From Gammaproteobacteria bacterium (GTDB taxonomy: Bacteria; Pseudomonadota; Gammaproteobacteria; Granulosicoccales; Granulosicoccaceae), in the NCBI GenBank assembly GCA_019634245.1, contig JAHQVR010000171.1, forward strand, positions 1-25,407: a DNA stretch of 25,407 nt, read 5' to 3'. How positions within the stretch are numbered: position 1 is the stretch's first letter; every line of letters begins with the position of its first letter. A program made the translations under genes and the position numbers. A model generated the notes under the pieces. That model had not been told where the DNA came from. It worked only from the letters and a program-made list of their open reading frames with translations, and did not search any database. Below are positions 7,737 through 15,615 of the stretch, in pieces.

Positions 7737-9202
7737 TCAGCTGCTGCAACCAACACTGGGATCTCCGTAATTTTATTTTTCTGGCTGCTGCGAATTTCTT
7801 GTAATCTTAAGCTGGCAATCAGAGATTGCAGCATCGGGATGTAGTATTGACCCTTGTCAATAAATTGAATGTTCTCATGACTCACAGTAGCCCAACCTCG
7901 ACGTTCCAGTTCATCCCATACTGGTTCGTACTCTTGGAGCAAGCTCTCACTAAAGATTTGTTCATAGTTGATGTGATTTATCGACATTGTTTGCATAGAC
8001 TGAAATATCCAGGCAAGTTTTACATCTTGATGGTTGTACATAAATCCCCGTCCCACCGGAAATTTTCCGTTGTCCAGATCGTCGCAATAGTTTTTTAGAG
8101 AAGTCTGATTCATATAAATCCAGCTTCGATCATCGGAGTTTAGGCTATTGGGATGGAAATTTACGGCGGCAAACCCAATGCCACAAACTTGCCGAGTTTT
8201 TTGTACTTCACCGTCTTGTTGGTCAACAAAATCGTGCATGGAGTGTTCGTAATCATAAGAGCCTTTTCGTGCATCCTCCTCACTCTGTGGCTTTCGACTC
8301 CAATCATACACAGTTACCTGTTCGAACCCTTCGGAGAGTAGGTATTCATTGGCGATACGGTACATTTCGATATTAGTTTGAATCGTTGGTAACAATGCTC
8401 GTTTTTTGGGAGAGGCAAAATCGCTGCGACCCGCGACGTTTAATTCGTAGTGCGTTAAATGATGAACACCTGCCGCTACCGCGTCTTTGAGGTCGGTTAG
8501 CATATTCTCCACAGTTTGTTCTGGCCATCCGTAGATAAGATCCATGCTGTTAGCGAGGTTGTATTTATGGCACAGATCTACTGCATCGAACACCTGTTTT
8601 CTAGTTTGGCGTCTACCACTGTATTTGATTAGATCGCTATTAAGTTGCTGTACTCCCATGCTGACCCTGTTGAACCCGGCCTCGCTGATCGCTTTTAACT
8701 TAGGTTCGTTGAACAATTGAGGAATACCTTCGAGCGTTTTCTCTATGTCCGTCGGGACGCCACCGTAGAGCTTGTCAATGAAACCCATGATGAGACCATA
8801 GTGCTCTGGGCGGTACAAATTCGGGGTGCCTCCGCCGAAATAGATGCTGCCCAATGTATCACCACCGTAGAACGGCTTGTACATTTCAAATTCCTTTTCT
8901 AAGTAGGCAATGTATGCTTCCACACCCTTGTTGCCTTCGTAATCTTCACTAGGGAACAAGCAAAACCCACAACGAGCAGGCTTTGTTTTAATGCAGAATG
9001 GAGTGCCTACATAGAGGTTCACCTCAAAGTCGGACGTCATCGCATAGCCGGAGCGCTCATCGAGCAAATGCTCAACCGGTTCGGCCAAGGGTTTCCAGTG
9101 CATGGGGGAGGGATGTCCATGCAATACTTTGTTGGATTGTCGACGAAATTCTTCGCGATCAATGAAGGTCTGAACGTACTCTTTTGAAAAGCTGATTGAC
9201 AC
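7733..9202 (-). CDS. HemN-like radical SAM protein with an unusual CX7CX2C cluster motif
   Basis: A 489-residue radical SAM protein of the coproporphyrinogen-III-dehydrogenase-like (HemN/HemW) group. Three cysteines, C70, C78 and C81, sit where the 4Fe-4S ligands are expected, but the spacing is CX7CX2C instead of CX3CX2C. Downstream are the SAM-binding FGGGTPNLY segment, SMGVQQLN, and a DLIYGWPEQT segment, all in HemN order, followed by a HemN-type C-terminal region. The start is GTG at 9202 with an AAGG site seven bases upstream. The gene shares an ATGA overlap with the alpha/beta hydrolase behind it, and no haem biosynthesis gene is nearby, so a haem role is not supported by context. The reaction is unknown; it could be a haem-handling enzyme or a carbon-radical enzyme of another pathway. 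Confidence 0.85.
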   Translation of the reverse strand: MSISFSKEYVQTFIDREEFRRQSNKVLHGHPSPMHWKPLAEPVEHLLDERSGYAMTSDFEVNLYVGTPFCIKTKPARCGFCLFPSEDYEGNKGVEAYIAYLEKEFEMYKPFYGGDTLGSIYFGGGTPNLYRPEHYGLIMGFIDKLYGGVPTDIEKTLEGIPQLFNEPKLKAISEAGFNRVSMGVQQLNSDLIKYSGRRQTRKQVFDAVDLCHKYNLANSMDLIYGWPEQTVENMLTDLKDAVAAGVHHLTHYELNVAGRSDFASPKKRALLPTIQTNIEMYRIANEYLLSEGFEQVTVYDWSRKPQSEEDARKGSYDYEHSMHDFVDQQDGEVQKTRQVCGIGFAAVNFHPNSLNSDDRSWIYMNQTSLKNYCDDLDNGKFPVGRGFMYNHQDVKLAWIFQSMQTMSINHINYEQIFSESLLQEYEPVWDELERRGWATVSHENIQFIDKGQYYIPMLQSLIASLRLQEIRSSQKNKITEIPVLVAAAE

Positions 9203-9349
9203 AATTACACCTTCGAGAAAAGGCAGCTCCGGATCTGCGCTCTCTCAAGTTTTGGTTAACGAGGGATCGCAAGTATAGTCACTGAATCTGGGGTGATTGG
9301 TCAACCGGTTAATCGTTAAATATTGTGTGACGAATTAACAATTATGAAC

Positions 9350-9375
9350 TCTGTTTATTAAACAGATTAAACAGA
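9350..9375. repeat. Dyad TCTGTTTA-T-TAAACAGA followed by a tandem TTAAACAGA
   Basis: TCTGTTTA at 9350-9357 and TAAACAGA at 9359-9366 form a perfect eight-base dyad around one central T. TTAAACAGA (9358-9366) is then immediately repeated at 9367-9375. In addition GTTAATCGTT occurs at 9308-9317 and again at 9384-9393, flanking the dyad. The cluster lies about 105-190 bases upstream of the radical SAM start, where repressor or activator sites would be expected. Confidence 0.4.
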
Positions 9376-9483
9376 CTATTAAAGTTAATCGTTTACTGCA
9401 GTGAACAGGCATTGTTTAATAGCCAATTCTGATTAATGACATGTCTGAACAACACCGTGTCTGATCAAAAACCCTGGAAACTC

Positions 9484-9502
9484 GAATCAGTTTGCCTGAT
9501 TC
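9484..9502 (-). terminator. Possible terminator of the GGDEF-EAL gene
   Basis: GAATCAG and CTGATTC form a seven-base stem with a five-base loop, starting six bases past the stop codon at 9508. On the minus strand a run of five T residues follows about a dozen bases after the stem, farther than in a typical intrinsic terminator. Weak candidate. Confidence 0.35.
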
Positions 9503-9507
9503 AGACT

Positions 9508-11796
9508 TTATGCGACGTTAGTTGTTTGCTGGTCCTGACTGAGCAATTCCAACATGTCCTCGGCGAGAATGGGCTTGCTGAAAAAGTAACCTTGAACATA
9601 AGGACAATTAAGCGCTCTGAGAAAATCCAGTTGAGCTTGAGTTTCGACACCTTCAGCGACACACTCGTAACCCAATCCGAGTGCCAAATCGGTAATGGTT
9701 TTGACCATCAGTTTTGAGGCTTTATCCTCTGGTAAGTGCTGGATGAATGATCGGTCGATTTTCAGAGTATCGACTTCCAATTCGCCAAGAACGGACAGTG
9801 AGCTGTAACCAGTTCCGAAATCATCGATCGCTACTCGAATGCCTGCGGAGCGTAAATCATGACATATTCGAGTATGAGCCAGTGGGTCTCTACTTAGGCT
9901 TTCTGTGATCTCTACCTCCAGATCTTCTGGATGGATACCCTTGTTCAGAACAGTTTGTTTTACATGGTCCGAAAAACCGCTGGACGCAAAATGATCACCT
10001 GAAATATTCACCGCCATTTGTATACGGTAGCCGAGCTCGTTCCACTGTTTGAGTTGGGTGCAGGCGCTTGCCAATACCCACTCGCCTATATCTTTTATAA
10101 CGCCAACTCGTTCAGCTGTGGTAATAAACAAATCAGGTGGTATTAAGCCTTTAACAGGATGACGCCAACGTATAAGCGCCTCCGCGCCTGCTATCGTGTT
10201 GGTCCGAATATCGTACTTAGGCTGATACCACAGTTCGAAATCATCATCTGCAAGTGCTTTACGTAAGTCAGCCTCCAATCGCACCCGTTCAGTGGAGTCT
10301 TTTTCCATCGACTCGTTGTATACAGCAATGTTCTGTTTGCCATGTTGTTTTACATGATACATAGCAAGATCGGCACTTTTTACTATCTCATCGGGTTGCT
10401 GCCCATGTTCTGGAAAAATTGATATGCCAATGCTGAGTTTTGGATGAATTCTATGATTTCCAATCTCGATAGGCTGATCGCTGAATTCAAGACAACGCTG
10501 AGCAATAATATTAACTTCCTGGTCGCCAGTGATGTCGTGTAATAGAATACAGAATTCATCGCCTCCTAATCGGGAGATGAGATCAGTGCGACTTACTATA
10601 GATCGAAGATAGTCGGCAAAAACCGATAGATACCCGTCACCAGTTTCATGACCGTAGGAGTCATTTACCCCTTTGAAGTTGTCGAGATCCATATAGATAA
10701 TGGAGTATTTCTGATTATTCTTTTTAGCGAGAAGGGTGTAGTTTTCAAGATGTTCATGAAATTGAGCTCGATTCGATAACTGTGTGAGACTATCGTAATA
10801 AGCCATATTGTATATTTTGTCTTCTGCCGTTTTAATCGCCGAGATATCCTGGACAGAACCAAACAGACACATCTTCCCTTCCGAGTCACTCATGCGCCTG
10901 GTCAATTGGCGGATGTATCGAAAGTCTGTATCCCCAGCGATGCCTAGTCGATATTCTATGGCAGCTTCCGCATGCTCTGCACCTTCCATTACTGATCTAA
11001 GGGAGTTGCGTAGAATATGTCGATCGTCTGGATAGATTTTAGCGAGACAGTCGTGAAAGGTGACTGTTTTTCTGTCAAAGCCAAGAAGTCTGGACAAATT
11101 CTCCGATAGAGTTACATGCTCATCGCTTTCTTCCCATTGCCAATACCCCATTTGGGCCATTTGTTCTGTTGCTTTTATCACGGCCAAGTTGGTGTCTTGT
11201 GAATCTTGTTTCAGGCGCAATAGCTCTAAGTAATTCACGCCCACTTTTGCCCCGCAGCTAATTAAAAATCCAAACACGAAGGCGCTGTAGAGTGCGACTT
11301 CATAGGAAAAGCTTGACCCGAATGTCAGGAGTTTCACTTCAACAGAAAAAAACAGTAAACACTGGAAGGTCAAACTTAGTTTATTGTCGTACGGCAGGGA
11401 CGCTAATGCACCACCAGCCACTGCACCAATGGTCAATACGAGTAGCACTTGATAGGCGGGGTAATCCGCTGGAAACATCAACCAGATCGAGCTAGCCCAA
11501 GCTGCGGACGAGAACATGGCGCCCCAGTAAAAGCGCGAGCTCCAGTAGTCGGTTCGATTCTCCGCCTGCTGGTCTTTGGCGAAAAGGAAGCTATCTGCTA
11601 TTCGGGCAAAGTAAATGGAGCATACGAGAAACATCCACACATAGGACAGGTGGGTGTTGACGATTTCATGAAAGGTTGTCACCAACACGACGGCAGCAGC
11701 GAGTGATCCGACAGCTGAAAATTTTACGCCGGAATACAGCAGGGCATTTTGGGTGTGGCGAATAGCATCACGCCGGAGTGTTGAGGTGTCACCCAT
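9508..11796 (-). CDS. Membrane PAS-GGDEF-EAL cyclic-di-GMP protein
   Basis: A 762-residue protein. Residues 20-185 hold about five to six hydrophobic segments, a MASE-like membrane sensor. A PAS domain follows (about 213-322), then GGDEF (about 328-495) with an intact GGDEF at 411-415, then EAL (about 505-755). The RxxD product-inhibition site is missing: the position three before D405 is S402. The EAL domain keeps EAL at 539-541, N597, E629, D658-D659 in DDFGTGYSS, K679 and E715, so phosphodiesterase activity is likely. Such proteins make or degrade cyclic-di-GMP and tune motility and surface attachment in response to a membrane or PAS signal. The gene stands alone, with gaps of about 300 and 400 bases on either side, so the signal is not revealed by neighbours. 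Confidence 0.93.
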   Translation of the reverse strand: MGDTSTLRRDAIRHTQNALLYSGVKFSAVGSLAAAVVLVTTFHEIVNTHLSYVWMFLVCSIYFARIADSFLFAKDQQAENRTDYWSSRFYWGAMFSSAAWASSIWLMFPADYPAYQVLLVLTIGAVAGGALASLPYDNKLSLTFQCLLFFSVEVKLLTFGSSFSYEVALYSAFVFGFLISCGAKVGVNYLELLRLKQDSQDTNLAVIKATEQMAQMGYWQWEESDEHVTLSENLSRLLGFDRKTVTFHDCLAKIYPDDRHILRNSLRSVMEGAEHAEAAIEYRLGIAGDTDFRYIRQLTRRMSDSEGKMCLFGSVQDISAIKTAEDKIYNMAYYDSLTQLSNRAQFHEHLENYTLLAKKNNQKYSIIYMDLDNFKGVNDSYGHETGDGYLSVFADYLRSIVSRTDLISRLGGDEFCILLHDITGDQEVNIIAQRCLEFSDQPIEIGNHRIHPKLSIGISIFPEHGQQPDEIVKSADLAMYHVKQHGKQNIAVYNESMEKDSTERVRLEADLRKALADDDFELWYQPKYDIRTNTIAGAEALIRWRHPVKGLIPPDLFITTAERVGVIKDIGEWVLASACTQLKQWNELGYRIQMAVNISGDHFASSGFSDHVKQTVLNKGIHPEDLEVEITESLSRDPLAHTRICHDLRSAGIRVAIDDFGTGYSSLSVLGELEVDTLKIDRSFIQHLPEDKASKLMVKTITDLALGLGYECVAEGVETQAQLDFLRALNCPYVQGYFFSKPILAEDMLELLSQDQQTTNVA

Positions 11797-12197
11797 TTAC
11801 AACTGTCTCGATCCAGTTAGTTGGCTCGTGATTCGTCGTCCGTGGAATGAATCTTGTGAACTCTAGATACTGTTCTATCGGCGTCAGAGGTAATTCCTTT
11901 GATGGATTTCTCAGTAACTCTCTGTGTCTTAATCAGCGGATGTGAAACCAATTGCCAAATTGCGACATCGTTCAAAAATGGGAGCTCATCATCAGCGCAA
12001 CCCTACGTGCTGCCGGCCTAACAGCAGAAGGAACGATCAGCTGACGCTGGGCGCTTCGCGCGTTTGCCAACAGGGTAAGGGCCGTATCAGGTGGTGATTA
12101 GCCGGTGCTTCAGAGCATGGTTGAAGAGTGTCGCATCATCCTAGTGCAGGCCGGTGTCCGGTAAAAATATTCGAGCCTGTTTCTAGATTATCTGCTG
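11797..12197. other. 401-base gap without a recognisable gene
   Basis: The gap lies between the Gfo/Idh gene (ending at 12198) and the GGDEF-EAL start (11796), both on the minus strand. I see no credible coding frame and no known RNA family. The right edge holds a weak hairpin that may terminate the Gfo/Idh transcript, and the left part should hold the GGDEF-EAL promoter. A GC-rich stretch around 12000-12060 contains several short complementary words but no single dominant stem. Confidence 0.5.
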
Positions 12198-12203
12198 TCA
12201 GGC
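12163..12203 (-). terminator. Weak terminator candidate after the Gfo/Idh gene
   Basis: On the minus strand GCCTG (12203-12199), overlapping the stop codon, can pair with CAGGC (12179-12175), and five T residues follow at 12167-12163. The stem is short and the loop is about 19 bases, so this is tentative. Confidence 0.25.
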
Positions 12204-13331
12204 CAATAATTCTGCCGCCTGTTCACTAGTTAGGGCTTCTGGCCGAGTGCAGGTGGTTTCAATCTCAATGAATTGTCTGGATTCGCTCGACTCTAAAATA
12301 GAGGTCATGACATCGACCACGTGTAAGGCCAACTCAGCAGAGCACCGATGCGGGCGATTTTGGGCAATCGACTCGGCCATGTCAGCTAATCCTGATACTC
12401 GGTAATTTGACTGCATTCCTTCATCATGCTCTTCATTAGGCACGGCAAATGGATGATCAGTGGGTGGCATTGGTGCCTTTAAGGTGTCTTTGTCTGTTAA
12501 GACGAGTTCACCGCCAAAAAAATTTGGATCAGGCAAATACAGTGTGCCCGTTTCACCATACAGTTCCATCGATTGATGACCGTTGTGCCAAACATCCCAA
12601 CTCGCCCCAAGCGTTATTAATGCCCCGGAATGAAACTCGAGTACAGCATGAATGGTGGTTGCAGTTTCAACTGTGATCGTTTCACCCTCACGTGGCTCAG
12701 AAGAGATGGTACGAGTGGAGCTTGGTATCGCTGACATGCCAGCGACACGTTTTATGGGTCCAATAAGTTGAACTAGGTTAGTGATGTAGTACGGGCCAAT
12801 ATCTAATATGGGGCCGGCGCCCTGTTTAAAAAAGAAATCAGGATTTGGGTGCCAATGTTCCATACCAAAATTCATCACATGCGCAGTGCCGCTAAGAACC
12901 TTCCCTATGGCGCCTTCATCAATTAGAGCTCGGGCTTGTTGATGCGCACCCCCTAAGAACGTGTCGGGCGCTGACCCTATTCGCAGGCCTTGTTCGGCGG
13001 CCAAAGCCATTAATTCCGCACCAGATTCGCGAGATAGTACAAACGGTTTCTCCGAGTACACGTGCTTACCGGATTCCAGAATCTGTTTTGAAACCTCGTA
13101 GTGAGCCTCTGGTGTGGTTAGATTTACGACAAGGTCGATATGGTCGCGGGACAGAAGATCTGCCACTGATAGCGCTTCGATGTTGAATTCATCCGCACGT
13201 GCTGCCGCGGTTTTGAGATTTCGGTCGGCGCAAGCCACGATGGTAATACCGCGAAAAAGTGGTGAAAGCCTCAAATAGGCTTCAGATATGTCGCCGCAGC
13301 CGATTAGGCCAACATCAAACGTTGAACTCAC
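12198..13331 (-). CDS. Gfo/Idh/MocA family oxidoreductase
   Basis: A 377-residue NAD(P)-dependent sugar oxidoreductase. The Rossmann fold starts with G9-L-I-G-C-G at the N-terminus, and the family's EKP motif is at 94-96 (YSEKPF). The motif usually written D-x-G-x-H appears as D177-I-G-P-Y181, so tyrosine replaces the usual histidine; this variant occurs in part of the family and may mark a different substrate group. The GTG start is supported by a GGAG five bases upstream (13337-13340). It diverges from the PfkB kinase across 362 bases, and both are the sort of genes found in carbohydrate catabolic loci. The exact sugar, and even whether it is oxidised or isomerised, cannot be told. Confidence 0.88.
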   Translation of the reverse strand: MSSTFDVGLIGCGDISEAYLRLSPLFRGITIVACADRNLKTAAARADEFNIEALSVADLLSRDHIDLVVNLTTPEAHYEVSKQILESGKHVYSEKPFVLSRESGAELMALAAEQGLRIGSAPDTFLGGAHQQARALIDEGAIGKVLSGTAHVMNFGMEHWHPNPDFFFKQGAGPILDIGPYYITNLVQLIGPIKRVAGMSAIPSSTRTISSEPREGETITVETATTIHAVLEFHSGALITLGASWDVWHNGHQSMELYGETGTLYLPDPNFFGGELVLTDKDTLKAPMPPTDHPFAVPNEEHDEGMQSNYRVSGLADMAESIAQNRPHRCSAELALHVVDVMTSILESSESRQFIEIETTCTRPEALTSEQAAELLA

Positions 13332-13693
13332 TATTACTCCAAGTCAGACGTACCAACCTGCAGATAGGTTGGAATCCAAAGAAATTGTTAGTTCAGCCTC
13401 TGCGGACTAACGATGGCACAGAAGCTGAGCGCTACCGATGACCATAATTGTGCCCGATTGCTGCCGGTTTTTTTGGTACTTTTCCATCAAAATTAATGAT
13501 TTAACGTAGAATAGAAATTTGCCACTCCAAAGATTACGGTGGCTGTTCAATTCCCAGCTAAAGGTGTTATGTGCTCGACCATTGCGGGCATCTTCAGGCA
13601 GTTGAACATAGAGTAAAGTTCGATCAGTCCGCGTTGGATGGGCTGACGCCACCTGAGTGAGACCAGAGCGCAAAAGTTAGGAGTAATGAATCG
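13332..13693. promoter_or_regulatory. Divergent promoter region between Gfo/Idh and PfkB kinase
   Basis: A 362-base region expected to hold promoters for both divergent genes. It contains two inverted repeats near the Gfo/Idh side: CCAACCT (13353-13359) with AGGTTGG (13366-13372), and GTTAGT (13387-13392) with ACTAAC (13406-13411). The first sits 13 bases upstream of the Gfo/Idh ribosome site and could be an operator or an mRNA hairpin. An 88-codon minus-strand frame within the region has no family resemblance and I do not call it a gene. Confidence 0.45.
13679..13683 (+). promoter_or_regulatory. Ribosome binding site that fixes the GTG start of the PfkB kinase
   Basis: AGGAG lies ten bases before the GTG at 13694. 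The nearer ATG at 13686 is out of frame and runs into a stop within a few codons, so GTG is the supported start. Confidence 0.6.
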
Positions 13694-14641
13694 GTGTTTT
13701 TAAGTTGCGGTGATGCGTTGTTTGATCTTTTTGCGATGCCTCAGAATTCTAGTGAGGTTAGCCCTACCGCCATATCTCTGTCAGGAGATGTCGGAGGTTC
13801 ACCGTTGAATGTCGCGGTGGGTATGTCTCGACTAGGCCACCGCTCTGGCTATTTCACCAAGTTGTCGACTGACGTATTCGGGCAACGTATGCGCAAATTT
13901 TTGGAAATTAATGATATCGATACCGGTGTCAGCGTCGATACGTCTTTGAATACGACCCTTGCCATTGTTGAAACGCAAGCCGATGGCTCAGCAAGCTATG
14001 TGTTTTATACCGATAACACGGCTGATGTGAACTTGACACTTGAAGACCTCCCGTCGACTTTGGGCGACACAGTCACCGTCCTTCACTTTGGGTCTTATTC
14101 GACAGTAGTGGAGCCGACTGCGACCACATTGCGAACACTGGCAAATCGAGAGACGGAATCTTGTTTTATCAGCTACGACCCGAACTTACGACCCAGTGTT
14201 GAACCCGATCTGGATAAATGGAGAGATGCGTTTGATGGGTTTGCCGCAACGGCTAAATTGATAAAAGCCAGTGATGAGGATATTCAGACTTTGTTTGGGT
14301 CAGGCAAGGAAGATAATTTTGTGGCCGATTGCTTCTCCAGGGGGGCTGAGCTCGTTTTTATAACTCGTGGTCCCGACGGTAGCAGTGGTTTTGCACGAGG
14401 CGGTAAACAGGTTGTAGTACCCGGGGTTGCGGTCGACGTTGTGGATACTGTGGGTGCGGGTGATACTTTTCAGGCTGCCATGCTGCATTACTTGAAAACA
14501 AACAATCATATCGATAGAGGGCAACTGGTTGGTGTTGTTGACCTTGAACGCGCCACCCGCTTCGCAATATCGGCAGCGGCGATCACCTGCACGCGAGCCG
14601 GTGCCGATCTACCGAGTCTATCCGACGTCGCAGATCTATAG
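13694..14641 (+). CDS. PfkB family carbohydrate kinase (fructokinase-like)
   Basis: A 315-residue cytoplasmic sugar kinase of the ribokinase/PfkB family. The N-terminal substrate-binding GGSPLNVAVG segment is at 34-43, YDPNLRPS is at 161-168, and the ATP/anion-hole motif DTVGAGDTF is at 251-259 with D257 as catalytic base. The YDPNLRP segment is typical of bacterial fructokinases, so phosphorylation of fructose or a related ketose is the best guess. It diverges from the Gfo/Idh gene and is followed 74 bases later by mtnN on the same strand. If the window's alpha-galactoside locus takes up raffinose-type sugars, a fructokinase would be useful, but no direct link is visible. Start is GTG, chosen because of the AGGAG upstream. 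Confidence 0.9.
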   Translation: MFLSCGDALFDLFAMPQNSSEVSPTAISLSGDVGGSPLNVAVGMSRLGHRSGYFTKLSTDVFGQRMRKFLEINDIDTGVSVDTSLNTTLAIVETQADGSASYVFYTDNTADVNLTLEDLPSTLGDTVTVLHFGSYSTVVEPTATTLRTLANRETESCFISYDPNLRPSVEPDLDKWRDAFDGFAATAKLIKASDEDIQTLFGSGKEDNFVADCFSRGAELVFITRGPDGSSGFARGGKQVVVPGVAVDVVDTVGAGDTFQAAMLHYLKTNNHIDRGQLVGVVDLERATRFAISAAAITCTRAGADLPSLSDVADL

Positions 14642-14715
14642 ACCTCTTATCGCCATTTGGCCGGTGTCTGTACTTGTGACGATCAAGATCTAGCCCCTAG
14701 AGGATTTTAGTCACC

Positions 14716-15465
14716 ATGACTATTGCCATAATGAGCGCGATGCATGAGGAGAACGCGTCTCTGCTATCGCTAATGCACGTAGATTCTTCTGTCGATTATG
14801 GAGGGCGCACTTTTCATGAAGGGATGCTTTTTGATAAACCCGCGGTGCTAGTGTTTTCTCACTGGGGCAAAGTCGCTGCTGCAACCACCGCTACCAGTTT
14901 GATCACTCGGTTTGGCGTATCGGAAGTGTTATTTACTGGTGTGGCCGGAGCTATTGCTCCACAGGTGTCAATTGGCGATGTGGTGGTTGCAGAAAACCTC
15001 TACCAACACGATATGGATGCCCGACCGATGATTGCGCAGCATGAAATACCGTTATTGAAGCGTCGGGCGATCGCGACGGATTCGGAGCGGCGGGATCGAT
15101 TGCAATGCGCAGCACACGATTTTTTAGCGAATGATTTGTCAACCGCTTTGAACGAGTCGTCGCTCGAGCAGTTTTCCCTGAACAGGCCCCAGGTGTTTGT
15201 TGGAGATATCGCAAGTGGTGATCAGTTTGTTTCTGATCCTAATGTGTCAAGTGGCATTCTACATCGCTTGCCCAGTGTGCTTTGTGTGGAAATGGAAGGC
15301 GCGGCGGTTGCGCAGGTGTGCGATGCCTTTAACATTCCCTTCACTGTTGTTCGAACGATTTCCGATGGCGCCAACAGTTCATCTTCGTTTGATTTTTTAT
15401 CGTTTGTTGAAAGCGTTGCCACGGCCTATTCTCAAGGAATTGTTGAACGTTATTTGGCTGGATAG
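14716..15465 (+). CDS. mtnN: 5'-methylthioadenosine/S-adenosylhomocysteine nucleosidase
   Basis: A 249-residue protein that aligns by eye along its length with the E. coli enzyme (232 residues). It removes adenine from methylthioadenosine and S-adenosylhomocysteine, recycling the by-products of SAM use. Key residues are present: E12 in the N-terminal SAMHEE segment, the FTGVAGAI phosphate/ribose-side loop (73-80), GDIASGDQFV (163-172), E194 in VEMEGAA (ribose contact) and D217 in RTISDGAN (proton donor to adenine). It follows the PfkB kinase by 74 bases on the same strand and may be cotranscribed with it. It converges with the DMT transporter gene, with 150 bases between. Confidence 0.93.
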   Translation: MTIAIMSAMHEENASLLSLMHVDSSVDYGGRTFHEGMLFDKPAVLVFSHWGKVAAATTATSLITRFGVSEVLFTGVAGAIAPQVSIGDVVVAENLYQHDMDARPMIAQHEIPLLKRRAIATDSERRDRLQCAAHDFLANDLSTALNESSLEQFSLNRPQVFVGDIASGDQFVSDPNVSSGILHRLPSVLCVEMEGAAVAQVCDAFNIPFTVVRTISDGANSSSSFDFLSFVESVATAYSQGIVERYLAG

Positions 15466-15615
15466 AGCTCAATGCTCAGATTCCAGTGAGATGTTCGTAA
15501 CAGTCGGAGCACCAAAGCCAGATGAAGCGCGCGGTTCTACTGAATGGCCGTGTCACTGTGCACGCCACTAAACATTGCGGTGCACTGTTGGCACACCATA
15601 GAGATGCTCGTTGAC

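Larger units (their letters stand above)
9203..9507. other. Intergenic region upstream of the radical SAM operon, AT-rich with short repeats
   Basis: This 305-base gap contains no convincing gene. It separates the GGDEF-EAL gene from the radical SAM operon, both on the minus strand, so it should hold a terminator for the first and the promoter for the second. It is AT-rich in the middle and contains the dyad and direct repeats annotated separately. Confidence 0.6.

Noticed and set aside
12001..12075. GC-rich stretch with short complementary words as a possible small RNA
   Set aside because: No single stable stem, no recognisable promoter or terminator around it, and no resemblance to a known RNA family.
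13407..13673. An 88-codon minus-strand frame in the Gfo/Idh-PfkB divergent region
   Set aside because: No recognisable family, mixed composition without a hydrophobic or domain pattern, no clear ribosome site, and it fills the place where two promoters are needed.
15558..15585. GTGCACGC and GCGGTGCAC between mtnN and the DMT gene as a bidirectional terminator
   Set aside because: Pairing needs a bulge and no T-run follows on either strand, so I do not call it a terminator.
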